Origin: Variovorax sp. WDL1
Lineage (GTDB): Bacteria; Pseudomonadota; Gammaproteobacteria; Burkholderiales; Burkholderiaceae_C
Direction: 5' to 3'
NCBI RefSeq assembly: GCF_001541225.1
Contig: NZ_LMTS01000073.1
Coordinates: 8,570-45,872, forward strand
Length of the DNA stretch: 37,303 nt
Shown one piece after another: positions 7,676 through 15,875 of the stretch. The position numbers and the translations under genes are program-made. The notes below the pieces were generated by a model. That model saw nothing but the letters and a program-made list of their open reading frames with translations, was not told where the DNA came from and ran no database searches. Position 1 is the first letter of the stretch, and every line of letters begins with the position of its first letter.

Positions 7676-8650
7676 ATGAACACCTTCCATCGTGCCCGCC
7701 GCCGTGTCCTGATGACGGCAATCGCCGCCATGGCGACGACGACGACTCTTGCCCAAACATGGCCGGCCCGGCCATTGACCGTGGTGGTGCCCTTTCCTGC
7801 CGGCGGGGGAACCGACCTCGTCATCCGAGCCATTCAGCCTGAACTCCAACGCGAACTGGGCCAGCCTCTGGTGATCGACAACCGTGGGGGCGCCGGCGGA
7901 ACGATCGGCTCGACGGCAGTCGCCAGGGCACCGGCGGATGGCTACGTCCTTGGCATTGCGACCACGAGCACCCACGCGGTGAGCCGGAGCGTCTACAGGA
8001 AGCTCCCCTACGACCCCATCTCGGACTTCGAATACGCCGGCTTCATCGGGACCTCCCCCTACGTGCTCGCCGTGCATCCGGGCCTCGGCGCCGTTGACGC
8101 CGGCGCGGTCATCGCGGCATTGAAGAAGGCACCCGACCGCTACAGCTATGCCTCCGTGGGTGCAGGGACTGTCTCGCACCTCCTGGCCGAGAAGTTCAAG
8201 CAGCAGGCTGGCGTGTCGCTGGTCCATGTCCCGTACCGCGGCGCCTCGCCGGCCTACATCGACCTGATCGCAGGGACGGTGCAGGTGATGTTCGACAACC
8301 CCGTCGGGCTCGCCCCGTACATCCGCGCAGGGAAAGTGCGGGCGGTCGCCACGACGGGTCCGAATGCGCTGATCGCGGATGTCCCCACGTTTGCGCAGCA
8401 AGGCGGGCCTGGCCTGGACCAGCTGCTGTGGTACGGCGTGGTCTTTCCCAAGGGAACGCCGCCGGCCATCGTCGAGCGATTCAACGCCGCGCTCAACAAG
8501 GTGCTTTCGAACCGCCGCGTCGCGGCGGAACTCGCGGCCAAGGGTGTCGATGCCAAGCCCGGAACACCGCAGGCGTTGCGCACGGCGGCTGCAAGCGACG
8601 TCGACTTCTGGGGCGCGATCGCGAAGTCGGTCGGAGCAAGCCTTGACTGA
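7676..8650 (+). CDS. Tripartite tricarboxylate transporter (TctC/Bug) solute-binding protein
   Basis: This 324-residue exported protein belongs to the Bug/TctC family. The signal peptide runs to about residue 27 (MTAIAAMATTTTLAQ). Family signatures are WPARPLTVVVPFPAGGGTD, the GQPLVIDNRGGAGGTIGS segment, SYASVGAGTVSHLLAEKF and HVPYRGASPAYIDLIAG. ATG 7676 is chosen because it begins the signal peptide; the same frame is open far upstream but antisense to the regulator. There are no TctA/TctB permease genes here, which is common for this expanded family in Burkholderiales; it may deliver a carboxylate to a permease elsewhere or act in sensing. Its stop overlaps the start of the PhzF gene. Confidence 0.92.
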   Translation: MNTFHRARRRVLMTAIAAMATTTTLAQTWPARPLTVVVPFPAGGGTDLVIRAIQPELQRELGQPLVIDNRGGAGGTIGSTAVARAPADGYVLGIATTSTHAVSRSVYRKLPYDPISDFEYAGFIGTSPYVLAVHPGLGAVDAGAVIAALKKAPDRYSYASVGAGTVSHLLAEKFKQQAGVSLVHVPYRGASPAYIDLIAGTVQVMFDNPVGLAPYIRAGKVRAVATTGPNALIADVPTFAQQGGPGLDQLLWYGVVFPKGTPPAIVERFNAALNKVLSNRRVAAELAAKGVDAKPGTPQALRTAAASDVDFWGAIAKSVGASLD

Positions 8651-9548
8651 ACCATTCATCCCGGTGCCCCCGAGCGGCGAAGTCGCCGGACTGCGCGTCT
8701 TCATTCATTCGCCGCACGGCGGCAACCCGGTGCCGCTCGTGGCCGACGCCCGCCACATGGACGACGAGCAGATGCGCAGCGTGGCGCAGCGCTACGGGCA
8801 CGAGTCGGCCTTCTTGCTCCCGGCCTCCGATGCGCGTGCCGATTGGCGCTTGCGCTTCTTCGTTCCACGGCACGAAATGGAGATGTGCGGCCACGCCACG
8901 GTGGGTGCGCTATGGGGCTTGCGGCAATGGGGCATCTGGACACAGCCGACCGCAGTGGTGGAAACGCTCAGCGGCCTGGTCCAAGTCGAGTGGGACGGGG
9001 CGTCGGGCCGGGCCTGGGTGTCTCAGCCGGCGCCCACCGTGCGGCATCTGCAGGACCACGAACGCACCTGCGTCGCCAGGGCGCTCGGATGGCGCGAGTC
9101 CCGGATGCCACCCCTCGTCGTGAATTCCTGCACCAGCAGGACCAAGACCCTGGTGAATGTCGGCAGCGTGGAGGAACTGCAGATGTTGCGCCCTGATTGC
9201 CAGCTCGTCGAAGCTGCATGCAAGGCCATCGACTCGACCGGCCTCTACCCCTACGCCGTGGATGACCGCGCCGCGGACGGCGTGGTGTTTGCACGGCAGT
9301 TCCCACGCTCCTCCGGGTATCCGGAGGACGCCGCCACAGGCATCGCCGCGGCAGCCTTGTGGGGCTTCCTGCACCAATCGGGCCGCATCGCCGTGGGCCG
9401 GGCCGACGCGCCGGCGGCGGCATTTCTCGTTCGCCAGGGCGATGCCATGGGCAAGCCGTCGGCCATCGAGATCCGGCCTCGGCGCTCTGAAGATGGGCGC
9501 GTGGTCGGCTGCTGGTTGAGCGGGCGCGTCGCCTTCGCCGCCTTATGA
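8643..9548 (+). CDS. PhzF-family isomerase/epimerase
   Basis: This encodes about 301 residues with the PhzF-like double-hotdog fold. Motifs: FIHSPHGGNPVPLV near the N-terminus, catalytic Glu E54 in YGHESAFLL, CGHATVGALWGL, and the C-terminal repeat counterpart SGYPEDAATGIAAAALWGFL. The family catalyses proton transfer and isomerisation on small acids; the substrate here is unknown. I chose TTG 8643 because GGAG at 8633-8636 lies 6 nt before it and it overlaps the TctC stop by 8 nt, the pattern of translational coupling. GTG 8664 is the alternative. The 3' end overlaps the RidA-like gene by 4 nt, so uptake protein, isomerase and RidA-like deaminase probably form one pathway. Confidence 0.88.
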   Translation: MTEPFIPVPPSGEVAGLRVFIHSPHGGNPVPLVADARHMDDEQMRSVAQRYGHESAFLLPASDARADWRLRFFVPRHEMEMCGHATVGALWGLRQWGIWTQPTAVVETLSGLVQVEWDGASGRAWVSQPAPTVRHLQDHERTCVARALGWRESRMPPLVVNSCTSRTKTLVNVGSVEELQMLRPDCQLVEAACKAIDSTGLYPYAVDDRAADGVVFARQFPRSSGYPEDAATGIAAAALWGFLHQSGRIAVGRADAPAAAFLVRQGDAMGKPSAIEIRPRRSEDGRVVGCWLSGRVAFAAL

Positions 9549-10003
9549 GCGCAACACAGAGACTCAAGGCACTCGGCATCGAACTCCCGCGGGACGTTCG
9601 GGCAGCGGCCGACTATCTGCCTGCCCGCGTCGCCGGAGGACTGCTTTTCCTGAGCGGGCAGACGCCGCGCGTCGGTGGCGAGCTCGTCGTGCGCGGCGTC
9701 GTCGGCGATGACGTCGATTTGGAAACGGCCGCCCGGGCGGCCAGGATCTGCGCCCTGCGGCTGCTTGCGGCCGCCCGGGACTTGCTCGGCTCGCTCGACG
9801 CCATCCAGCACGTCGCCGAGCTCAGGGTGTACGTCCGAAGCAGTGCCGCCTTTACGCAGCACAGCGCCGTGGCGGATGCTGCATCGGCGCTGTTCGCCAC
9901 GCTGTTCGGCGACCGCGGAGCGCATGCGCGCACGGCGGTCGGAGTCGCCCAGTTGCCGGGCGGTGCAGCCGTCGAGATTGCGGCCGTGCTGGCCCTTGCG
10001 TGA
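9545..10003 (+). CDS. RidA (YjgF/YER057c/UK114) family protein
   Basis: This 152-residue protein carries the RidA fold motifs: GGLLFLSGQTPRVGGELV near the N-terminus, a long central helix, AELRVYVRS, and HARTAVGVAQLPGGAAVEI, whose Arg corresponds to the residue that binds the substrate carboxylate in active imine/enamine deaminases. It is a little longer than classic RidA (about 130), with an N-terminal extension, as in the larger subfamily often found in catabolic operons. It starts within the PhzF stop (ATGA at 9545-9548). In context it may hydrolyse an enamine or imine made by the PhzF-like enzyme; the actual substrate is not known. Confidence 0.88.
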   Translation: MSATQRLKALGIELPRDVRAAADYLPARVAGGLLFLSGQTPRVGGELVVRGVVGDDVDLETAARAARICALRLLAAARDLLGSLDAIQHVAELRVYVRSSAAFTQHSAVADAASALFATLFGDRGAHARTAVGVAQLPGGAAVEIAAVLALA

Positions 10004-10052
10004 CAGCTGCAGCGCCCCGGCGTCCTCGGCCCTGCACCGATCCCTGCCCCGC

Positions 10053-11027
10053 TCAATCCAGCTGGATCTTCGCCTTCTTGATGACCCCACCCCACAGCGC
10101 CGAATCGGACTCGATCATCTTCTGGAACACCGCCGGGCTGCCGCCGATCGGCTGCGCGCCGAGGGCCGCGAGGCGGGTCTTGAAGTCGGGCTCCTGCATC
10201 GCGTCGTTGATGCTGGCGTTGAGCTTCTGCACGATCGCGTCGGGCGTGCCGGTGCGCGCCACGATGCCGAACCACGAGTAGAGCTCGAAGCCCTTGACGC
10301 CCTGCTCGTCGAGCGTCGGCACGTCGGGAAATTGCGGCGAGCGCTCCAGGCTGGTCACGCCCAGCGAGCGCAGCTTGCCGGACTTGAGCATCGACTGGGC
10401 GGAGAACTCGATGTCGAAGTACACCGGCACCTCGCCCGCCAGCACCGCGGTCAGCGCGGGCGCGGAGCCGCGGTACGGAATCGGCGTCATTTCCACGCCG
10501 ACCACCTGCTTGAAGCGCTCGGCCCCCAGGTGCGGCATGGTGCCGGCGCCGGACGAGGCGTAGTTCATGGCGGCACCCTTCTCCTTGGCCATGCGGATCA
10601 GGTCCTGGATGCCCGTGCCCTTGAAGCCCGGCGCCACCACGACCTGGTGCGGGCTCTTGAACACGCCCGCCACCGCGCGGAACTCGCGCAGCGGGTCGAA
10701 GGACATCGCGGGATAGAGCCACTTGCCGGTGGAGACCACGTTGCTCGCCATCAGCAGGGTGTGGCCATCGGCCGGCTGCTGGAGCACGGCCTCGCTGCCG
10801 ACGATGGCGCCGGCGCCGGGCTTGTTCTCGACGACGACCGGCTGGCCGAGCTTCTGCCCGAGCCCGGTCGCGATGGCACGTGCGGTGGTGTCCGAGGGGC
10901 CGCCCGCGGGGAAGGGCACCACCAGCCGGATCGGCTTGGACGGGTAGTCCTGCGCGAAGGCCGCGCAAGGGAACGCGAGCGCGGCGGCGGCGGAGATCAG
11001 TAGAGAGCGTCGCAGTGTGATGAACAT
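10053..11027 (-). CDS. Tripartite tricarboxylate transporter (TctC/Bug) solute-binding protein
   Basis: This is a second TctC/Bug binding protein (324 residues). The signal peptide RRSLLISAAAALAFPCAAFAQ precedes DYPSKPIRLVVPFPAGGPSD. It shares the family blocks GQPVVVENKPGAGAIVGSEAV, NYASSGAGTMPHLGAERF and PIPYRGSAPALTAVLAGEVPVYFD, but differs clearly from the protein at 7676-8650, so the two are not recent duplicates. It lies 88 nt downstream of the FAD oxidoreductase on the same strand, with a 13-bp triple repeat in the gap. Its role is probably uptake or sensing of the acid oxidised by that enzyme (inference). No permease genes are nearby. Confidence 0.92.
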   Translation of the reverse strand: MFITLRRSLLISAAAALAFPCAAFAQDYPSKPIRLVVPFPAGGPSDTTARAIATGLGQKLGQPVVVENKPGAGAIVGSEAVLQQPADGHTLLMASNVVSTGKWLYPAMSFDPLREFRAVAGVFKSPHQVVVAPGFKGTGIQDLIRMAKEKGAAMNYASSGAGTMPHLGAERFKQVVGVEMTPIPYRGSAPALTAVLAGEVPVYFDIEFSAQSMLKSGKLRSLGVTSLERSPQFPDVPTLDEQGVKGFELYSWFGIVARTGTPDAIVQKLNASINDAMQEPDFKTRLAALGAQPIGGSPAVFQKMIESDSALWGGVIKKAKIQLD

Positions 11028-11060
11028 GGGGTGGTCCTGGAAATTCGAGGTGTTCGCGTC

Positions 11061-11099
11061 AAGGCGTTCGTGAATGGCGTTCGTGGAAGGCGTTCGTGA
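11061..11099. repeat. Three tandem copies of a 13-bp unit
   Basis: Three adjacent 13-bp units read AAGGCGTTCGTGA, ATGGCGTTCGTGG and AAGGCGTTCGTGA; the first and third are identical. They fill most of the gap between the FAD oxidoreductase stop and the TctC start. They could be slipped-strand expansion or a site read in the mRNA leader of the binding-protein gene. Confidence 0.85.
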
Positions 11100-11115
11100 A
11101 AGGAGTCCGGGGCCT

Positions 11116-12498
11116 TCAGGCGGGCAGCGCCTCGATCGGCGCCTCGCGCTCTGACAGCTGCACCGCGGCATCGCTGGACACCAGCGCGTCCTGCTCGACC
11201 AGCACGCGGCGGACTTCCTGCGCCGCCGGTTCCGTGCCCACGGGCGCGGCGGCGGCGAGCGCGGCGTACACGCCGGCCGCATGGCCGAGGCACATCGCCG
11301 TGCCCATGTGCCGCGCGCCGCCGTTGGCCTCGCGCGTGGCCGAGATGGCGCGCCCGGTCACCACCAGGCCGGCCACGTCCTGCGGCAGCAGGCAGGCCAG
11401 GGGAATCTCGAAGGGCGCGGGCGGCATCCACAACGCGATGCCGGTGCCGCCCGCCTCGTGCAGGTCCATCGGGCCGGCGCCCAGCGCGACCGCATCGGCA
11501 AAGCGGACGCCGCCGACGATGTCGCTCTCCGTCAGCGTGTGGCGGCCGACGATGCGGCGCGTTTCGCGCACGCCGACACGCTCGGCAATACCGGCGAGCA
11601 CCGAGGCCTCGAAGCCGGGCACGCGCTCGCGCAGGAAGTCGACGACCGACTTGACCTGCTGGCGCCCGGTCTGCTCGGCACGCGTGAGGTCGCCTGCATC
11701 CAGCGCATCGATGCCGGGGATGCGGCTCATCAGGCAGATCGCGTCCTTCTCGCCGGGCGTGCTGCAAAACGACAGGCTCTCCCAGAACAGCCGCCCCTGC
11801 TTCACCCCCTCGACAGCGATCGCGCGCTTGTCCTCGCGCGGAACGGCCCGGAAGGCCTTCACGTCCACGTTGGACATGCGGAACACCAGCGTGCAGGGCT
11901 GGCGGTGGTGCCGCAGCTCGGGCTCGGCGCCCGCGAAGGGCACGCCCGACGCCGCGGCGATGGCCGCATCGCCGCTGGCATCGACCACCACCGCGGCGCG
12001 CAGCGCACTGCGGCCCGAGGCGTTCTCGATCACCACGCCCTCGACGCGGCGGTCGCCGAGCAGGGGCCGCACCACCTGGGAGTGCAGGTAAACGTCCACC
12101 CCCGCTTCGCTGGTGATCTCGTCCGCCGCGATCTTCAGCACCTCGGGGTTGAAGGGAAAGTTGGTGATCGTCACCGGGCTGCTGCTCGCCTCGGCCAGCG
12201 TGTAGCGGCGAAAGCCCGTGCTGCCGCCGAGCGCGCGCACGCGATCGGTCAGCTCGAAGCCGATGCCGCCGACCACCCGCACCGGGCCGTTGAAGAAGCC
12301 GATCCACTGCGCCACCATGCCCGCCGTGCCGGTGCCGCCGAGGCAGCCCGAGCGCTCGACCACCGCCGTGCGCGCACCGCTGCGCGCCGCGGCCACCGCG
12401 GCGACAAGCCCCGAAGCCCCGCCGCCCACGACGACGACGTCGTAGCGCGAGAGAACGGGCGTGGAAAGACTTTCGTTGATGAATTCGCTGCCTGGCAT
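11116..12498 (-). CDS. FAD-dependent oxidoreductase (FAD_oxidored family)
   Basis: This 460-residue flavoprotein has the N-terminal dinucleotide-binding signature VVVVGGGASGLVAAVAAARSG at about 20-40 ending in an acidic residue (VVERSG), followed by CLGGTGTAGMVAQW, and the C-terminal FAD contact LVVTGRAISATREANGGARHMGTAMCLGHAAG. This layout matches the family of soluble FAD oxidoreductases related to fumarate-reductase flavoproteins (PF12831). There is no signal peptide. GGAG lies 5 nt before ATG 12498. It is divergent from the IclR regulator and is followed by a TctC protein, so it likely oxidises or reduces an imported organic acid under IclR control. The substrate cannot be read from the sequence. 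Confidence 0.87.
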   Translation of the reverse strand: MPGSEFINESLSTPVLSRYDVVVVGGGASGLVAAVAAARSGARTAVVERSGCLGGTGTAGMVAQWIGFFNGPVRVVGGIGFELTDRVRALGGSTGFRRYTLAEASSSPVTITNFPFNPEVLKIAADEITSEAGVDVYLHSQVVRPLLGDRRVEGVVIENASGRSALRAAVVVDASGDAAIAAASGVPFAGAEPELRHHRQPCTLVFRMSNVDVKAFRAVPREDKRAIAVEGVKQGRLFWESLSFCSTPGEKDAICLMSRIPGIDALDAGDLTRAEQTGRQQVKSVVDFLRERVPGFEASVLAGIAERVGVRETRRIVGRHTLTESDIVGGVRFADAVALGAGPMDLHEAGGTGIALWMPPAPFEIPLACLLPQDVAGLVVTGRAISATREANGGARHMGTAMCLGHAAGVYAALAAAAPVGTEPAAQEVRRVLVEQDALVSSDAAVQLSEREAPIEALPA

Positions 12499-12551
12499 AA
12501 GGTCTCCGGAAGTGGCGCGGCGCGGATGGAGGTGCGCCCGAGTTTTTGGTA

Positions 12552-12569
12552 AGTTTCCATAGAGAAACT
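12552..12569. promoter_or_regulatory. Inverted repeat, probable IclR-type operator
   Basis: AGTTTC and GAAACT form a perfect 6-bp inverted repeat around CATAGA, between the divergent oxidoreductase and IclR genes. A further GTTTCC half-site follows at 12569-12574, next to an AT-rich CATTATAG that could be a -10 for the rightward gene. The size, symmetry and place fit an IclR-family site, which is inference. Confidence 0.5.
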
Positions 12570-12622
12570 GTTTCCATTATAGTTGCAGCCAGAATCCCCT
12601 CCCGACAAAGTCCCTTTTCGCC

Positions 12623-13405
12623 ATGCAGACCACACCCCCCGTCAAGTCCGCCGAGCGCACGCTCGACCTGCTCGAATTCATCGGCCGCAACGGCAATGCC
12701 GCTTCGCAGTCGGACATCGTCGTCGGCCTCGGGGTGCCCAAGGGCAGCCTCAGCAAGCTGCTCGCGACGATGCGCGAGCGCGGCTATGTGGCGCTCGACG
12801 CAGAAGCCAAGGTCTATCGCCTCGGGCCCGCCGTCCATGCGCTGGTCGCGCAAGCACAGGCCGCGGCCGACGTGGCCACGCTCGCGCTGCCGGTGCTGCA
12901 GTGGGCGACCGAGGTCACCGGCGAGGCCTCGTCGTACACGGCGCTGCGCAACGACGAGATGGAGCGCATGTGCGGCGTCGACAGCGAGCAGCCGCTGAGC
13001 TACCGCATGAACAACCACAAGCGCTTTCCGCTGTATTCGTCATCGGGCGGCAAGGCGGTGCTGGCCGAGATGCCGAAGGCGCTGCGCGAAGCCTACCTCG
13101 CCCGCGCGAAGCTGCAGAAGCTGACGCCCTCCACCGTCGGCTCGGTCGCCGCGCTGCGGGCCCAGCTCGCCACCATCGCCGCCGAGGGGGTGGCGGTGTC
13201 GCGCAACGAGCACACGCAGGGCGTGGTCGCGCTCGCGGTCGCGATCCGGCGCGCGGAAGGCGAGCCGCCGGTGGGCGCCATCACGATCGTGGTGCCCGAC
13301 GCGCGCTTCAGCGACAAACTGGAGGCGCTGTGCCGCAAGACCCTGAAGACGGCGCGCGCGCGGATCGAGAAGGCGATGCAGATGGCCGGGGCGCGGGAGA
13401 GCTGA
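12623..13405 (+). CDS. IclR-family transcriptional regulator
   Basis: This 260-residue protein has an N-terminal winged helix (SAERTLDLLEFIGRNGNAASQSDIVVGLGVPKGSLSKLLATMRERGYV, about 9-57) and a C-terminal IclR effector domain. Domain landmarks are the HALVAQAQAAADVATLALPVLQ helix, YSSSGGKAVLAEMP and the late GVVALAVAIRR strand. The effector is probably a small acid or aromatic. It lies head-to-head with the FAD oxidoreductase/TctC operon and most likely controls both that operon and itself through the inverted repeat at 12552-12569. The Shine-Dalgarno is weak. Confidence 0.92.
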   Translation: MQTTPPVKSAERTLDLLEFIGRNGNAASQSDIVVGLGVPKGSLSKLLATMRERGYVALDAEAKVYRLGPAVHALVAQAQAAADVATLALPVLQWATEVTGEASSYTALRNDEMERMCGVDSEQPLSYRMNNHKRFPLYSSSGGKAVLAEMPKALREAYLARAKLQKLTPSTVGSVAALRAQLATIAAEGVAVSRNEHTQGVVALAVAIRRAEGEPPVGAITIVVPDARFSDKLEALCRKTLKTARARIEKAMQMAGARES

Positions 13406-13504
13406 GCCCTGCCGGCGCGGAGGGCGGTCCTACACCTTCACGCGCAAACGGCCGGCAGCATCGGCCGCCCGCGGGCTCAAAGTGAGGTTCGGAAAGGAAC
13501 CGCC

Positions 13505-14089
13505 ATGAACTCCCCCAAGCTCCGCACTCTCTTTACCGCGGCAGCTCTTGCCGCCACCAGCGTTGCTTTCGTCGGCTGCACCACGACACGACCCGACGAC
13601 CGTTCGAGTACCGCATCGTCGCGCACTTCCATCGAGGCGCAGGTCGACGCCACGCTCTCCAAGCTCTACGACACCGTGCCGGATTCACGCGAAATGGTCG
13701 CGAAGTCGCGGGGCGTGCTCGTGTTCCCATCGGTGGTGGGCGGGAGCCTCGGGGTCGGCGCCGAGTACGGCCGCGGCGCGCTGCGCGTGGGCGGCCGCAC
13801 CCAGGCCTACTACAGCACGACGGCGGGCTCGGTCGGCTTCCAGGCCGGTGCGCATTCGAGGGCGATCATCTACCTCTTCACCACCCAGGAAGCGCTCGAC
13901 AGGTTCCGCAACAGCAAGGGCTGGACGGCCGGGGCGGATGCCACCGTCGCCGCCGCGACCATGGGCGCCAACGGCAGGATCGACACCAACACGATGCGCC
14001 AACCGGTCGTTGGCTTCGTGCTGACGAACGTGGGCCTGGAGGCCGGCGTTTCGCTGCAGGGTGCGCGGATCGCCGAGGTTCGGCTCTAG
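13505..14089 (+). CDS. YSC84/SYLF-domain lipoprotein
   Basis: This encodes 194 residues with a lipoprotein signal ending AATSVAFVGC; the Cys near residue 25 is the probable lipidation site. The mature part has an SYLF (YSC84) domain: VDATLSKLYDTVPDSREMVAKSRGVLVFPSVV, then GGSLGVGAEYGRGALRVGG, YYSTTAGSVGFQAGAHSRAIIYLF and GVSLQGARI. The domain binds phospholipids in eukaryotic members. In Burkholderiales, proteins of this kind are abundant small envelope lipoproteins with no settled function. GAAAGGAA precedes the start. It is convergent with the small acidic protein at 14110-14352, with only 20 nt between the stops. Confidence 0.9.
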   Translation: MNSPKLRTLFTAAALAATSVAFVGCTTTRPDDRSSTASSRTSIEAQVDATLSKLYDTVPDSREMVAKSRGVLVFPSVVGGSLGVGAEYGRGALRVGGRTQAYYSTTAGSVGFQAGAHSRAIIYLFTTQEALDRFRNSKGWTAGADATVAAATMGANGRIDTNTMRQPVVGFVLTNVGLEAGVSLQGARIAEVRL

Positions 14090-14109
14090 CACCACGCCGG
14101 CCGGGGCCG

Positions 14110-14352
14110 CTATTCGGCGTCCGGGTCTTCCGGCGATGCCTCCACCGGGCCTTCGAGCTCGTCGTCGACGTAGGCCATCAGCGCCTCGTTGCCGGCGTCG
14201 TAGGCTTCACGCCAGTTGTCGAAGGTGTCATCGCCCGTCTCCAGGTCGAGCCAGACGGCCGGGTCCTCCGTGCTCTCCAGGAGGATCCAGTTGAAGTGGC
14301 CCGGACTCGGGCGGTCGACGAAGACGGCGAGGCGGCGGTATTGGTCGGTCAT
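14110..14352 (-). CDS. Small acidic hypothetical protein (paralogue of 28519-28782)
   Basis: This 80-residue cytoplasmic protein begins MTDQYRRLAVFVDRPSPGHFNWILLES and has a strongly acidic C-terminus. I do not recognise the family, but the same core (AVxVDxPxPGHFxWxLLE, then a Tyr/Ala helix with xxALxxxY) occurs in the protein at 28519-28782, so both are surely translated. The predicted shape is two or three beta strands followed by an amphipathic helix. The start is set at ATG 14352, where the conserved core begins; the open frame reaches farther upstream without meaningful sequence. Function unknown. Confidence 0.75.
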   Translation of the reverse strand: MTDQYRRLAVFVDRPSPGHFNWILLESTEDPAVWLDLETGDDTFDNWREAYDAGNEALMAYVDDELEGPVEASPEDPDAE

Positions 14353-14425
14353 GCGATACAGGGTAGACGCGAGCGGCGGCGGACGCCAGAGGCGATCACC
14401 TATGCCGGGACGCGGGCAGTGGCCC

Positions 14426-15193
14426 TCATGGGCGCGCCGGGTCGGGGTAGAACGGGCGCAGCCCCGCTGGTGCGGCGAAGGGTGCCCACCCTTCTTCCGC
14501 CTGCGACAGCCGGTCTGCCACCGCATAGAACACGGCCGGATGAACGCCCAGGCCCAGGTGGCTCGCCTCGACCTCGATGTTCTCGGTGAACGGCGTCTCC
14601 TCCTGGAAGCTGCTGCGCCAGGACACGATCCCGTCCGAGCGGCTGAAGATGGACGTGGCGGGCACCTGCGGCGTCGGCCGCACCCACTTCTGGCGCCTGG
14701 GATCGTTGGCCGAACGGCCGCTCAGCAGCTCGTACACCTTGGCGGCGCGCGTGGCCTTCGGGCTGCCGTGCAAGGGGCTGCCCAGCGTGACGACGCCCCG
14801 CACGGACTCGGGGGACTTCGAGGCCAGCATGCGCGCGAACACGCCGCCAAGGCTCCAGCCCACCAGGCTCACCCGGCTGCCCGAGCTGTCGTTCAGGCGG
14901 CGAAGCAGGTCCAGCAGGCCCTTTTCCACACCCGGCCGAGGCCCGCAGTTGGTGCCGAGGCCCCAGCCCTCGACCGTGTAGCCGCGCGTCTCCAGGAACT
15001 TCCGGAGCATCTCTGTCGAACCGTCGCTCGCGCCGAGGCCGGGCAGCACGATGACCGTGTGGCCATCACCGCGGGGCGCGAGCTGGAGGAGCGGCCAGAG
15101 CGCAAGCGTCGCGCCGGCTTCCCATATCGCCCGGCCTTCGGCCAGCAGCAGGAACTTGGAGGGCGGCTGGGCCGCGGTGGCGGTGGTTGGCAT
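14426..15193 (-). CDS. Alpha/beta hydrolase (lipase/esterase-like)
   Basis: This 255-residue protein has an alpha/beta hydrolase fold: strand and oxyanion region TVIVLPGLGASDGSTEML, a lid or cap with GLGTNCGPRPG, the nucleophile elbow SLVGWSLGGVFAR (GxSxG), then SVRGVVTLGSPLHG. A later Asp (FSRSDGIVSW) and His (ASHLGLGVHPAVFYAV) complete a plausible triad. The elbow is followed by GSPLHG as in PGAP1/lipase-like members, suggesting ester or lipid substrates. There is no signal peptide, so it is cytoplasmic. The start at 15193 has GGGAGA 5 nt upstream; earlier in-frame starts lack one. Confidence 0.85.
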   Translation of the reverse strand: MPTTATAAQPPSKFLLLAEGRAIWEAGATLALWPLLQLAPRGDGHTVIVLPGLGASDGSTEMLRKFLETRGYTVEGWGLGTNCGPRPGVEKGLLDLLRRLNDSSGSRVSLVGWSLGGVFARMLASKSPESVRGVVTLGSPLHGSPKATRAAKVYELLSGRSANDPRRQKWVRPTPQVPATSIFSRSDGIVSWRSSFQEETPFTENIEVEASHLGLGVHPAVFYAVADRLSQAEEGWAPFAAPAGLRPFYPDPARP

Positions 15194-15403
15194 GTGGTTC
15201 TCCCGTGGTGGTCTGGTCTGAAGCGCACAAGGTAGGGCGCCAGCCACGGATTCCGCTGGGACAGGAGCCATGCGCTGCGTAGGCGGAACTGCCATTTTTC
15301 GGGGCGCTGTGTCTTTTGACATGGAGTGCGCCTTCGACGTCGCCCGGCGTCTTCATCGTCCTACTCGGGAGGCTTGCCTGCGGACTGTTTGATAGCTCGC
15401 ACC

Positions 15404-15838
15404 ATGCACCCCATTGTCCAGACCGCACTGAGGAGTTTGCAAGGCCTTGCCTATGCCAGGGTGGTCGAGCAGTGCCGGCGGGTTGCGTGGTTGTCGCGCA
15501 CGCTAGCTGGGGCGGCCCGGTTGGAGGAACGTGCGCGCAGCGTGGCTGCATGGGAGAACCAGCTCACGATGCTGCGGCTGGCCATGACGGCGGAGGAACG
15601 GGTCGAGCTCAAGATCAAGCGAGCGATCTACCTGCGCATGCTGCTGGACAGTGCGCCGGTGCGGCTGCAGCCTTGGGTGGATGAGGATGACCTGGCGGAC
15701 ATGCCTGCCTCGCATCTCTTTGAATGGGTTGCGTATGACCTGGAGCGGCTGGAGCTGGATGAGATCGAGGCTACGTTGACGGAGCGGGAAGAGGCCCGGT
15801 ATTTGAGGGAGTCGGTGGAGTTCAAGGGGTTTGAGTAG
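15404..15838 (+). CDS. Hypothetical helical protein
   Basis: This encodes 144 residues with no family I recognise. It is predicted to be nearly all helical, with a basic first third (YARVVEQCRRVAWLSRTLAGAARLEERARSV) and an acidic C-terminus (DLERLELDEIEATLTEREEARYLRESVEF). ATG 15404 is chosen as the first start giving a helical N-terminus; the frame is open from 15326. A perfect TTGACA at 15316-15321 upstream has no matching -10, so the promoter is undecided. The opposite strand also has an open frame, but its composition (His/Gln/Arg-rich) is that of a shadow. About 210 nt between the hydrolase start and this gene hold nothing else I can name. Confidence 0.55.
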   Translation: MHPIVQTALRSLQGLAYARVVEQCRRVAWLSRTLAGAARLEERARSVAAWENQLTMLRLAMTAEERVELKIKRAIYLRMLLDSAPVRLQPWVDEDDLADMPASHLFEWVAYDLERLELDEIEATLTEREEARYLRESVEFKGFE

Positions 15839-15875
15839 GTGGGTTCGCGCGCCCGCCCTGCTCACCGGCAAGCGC

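Noticed and set aside
10997..13018. A 673-codon minus-strand frame through the oxidoreductase and IclR genes
   Set aside because: It runs through the divergent promoter region and both genes in the wrong frame; long Arg/Gly runs mark it as a shadow.
15316..15344. Perfect TTGACA upstream of the hypothetical gene at 15404
   Set aside because: No -10-like hexamer occurs at 16-18 nt spacing (the bases there are GC-rich), so it is not called as a promoter.
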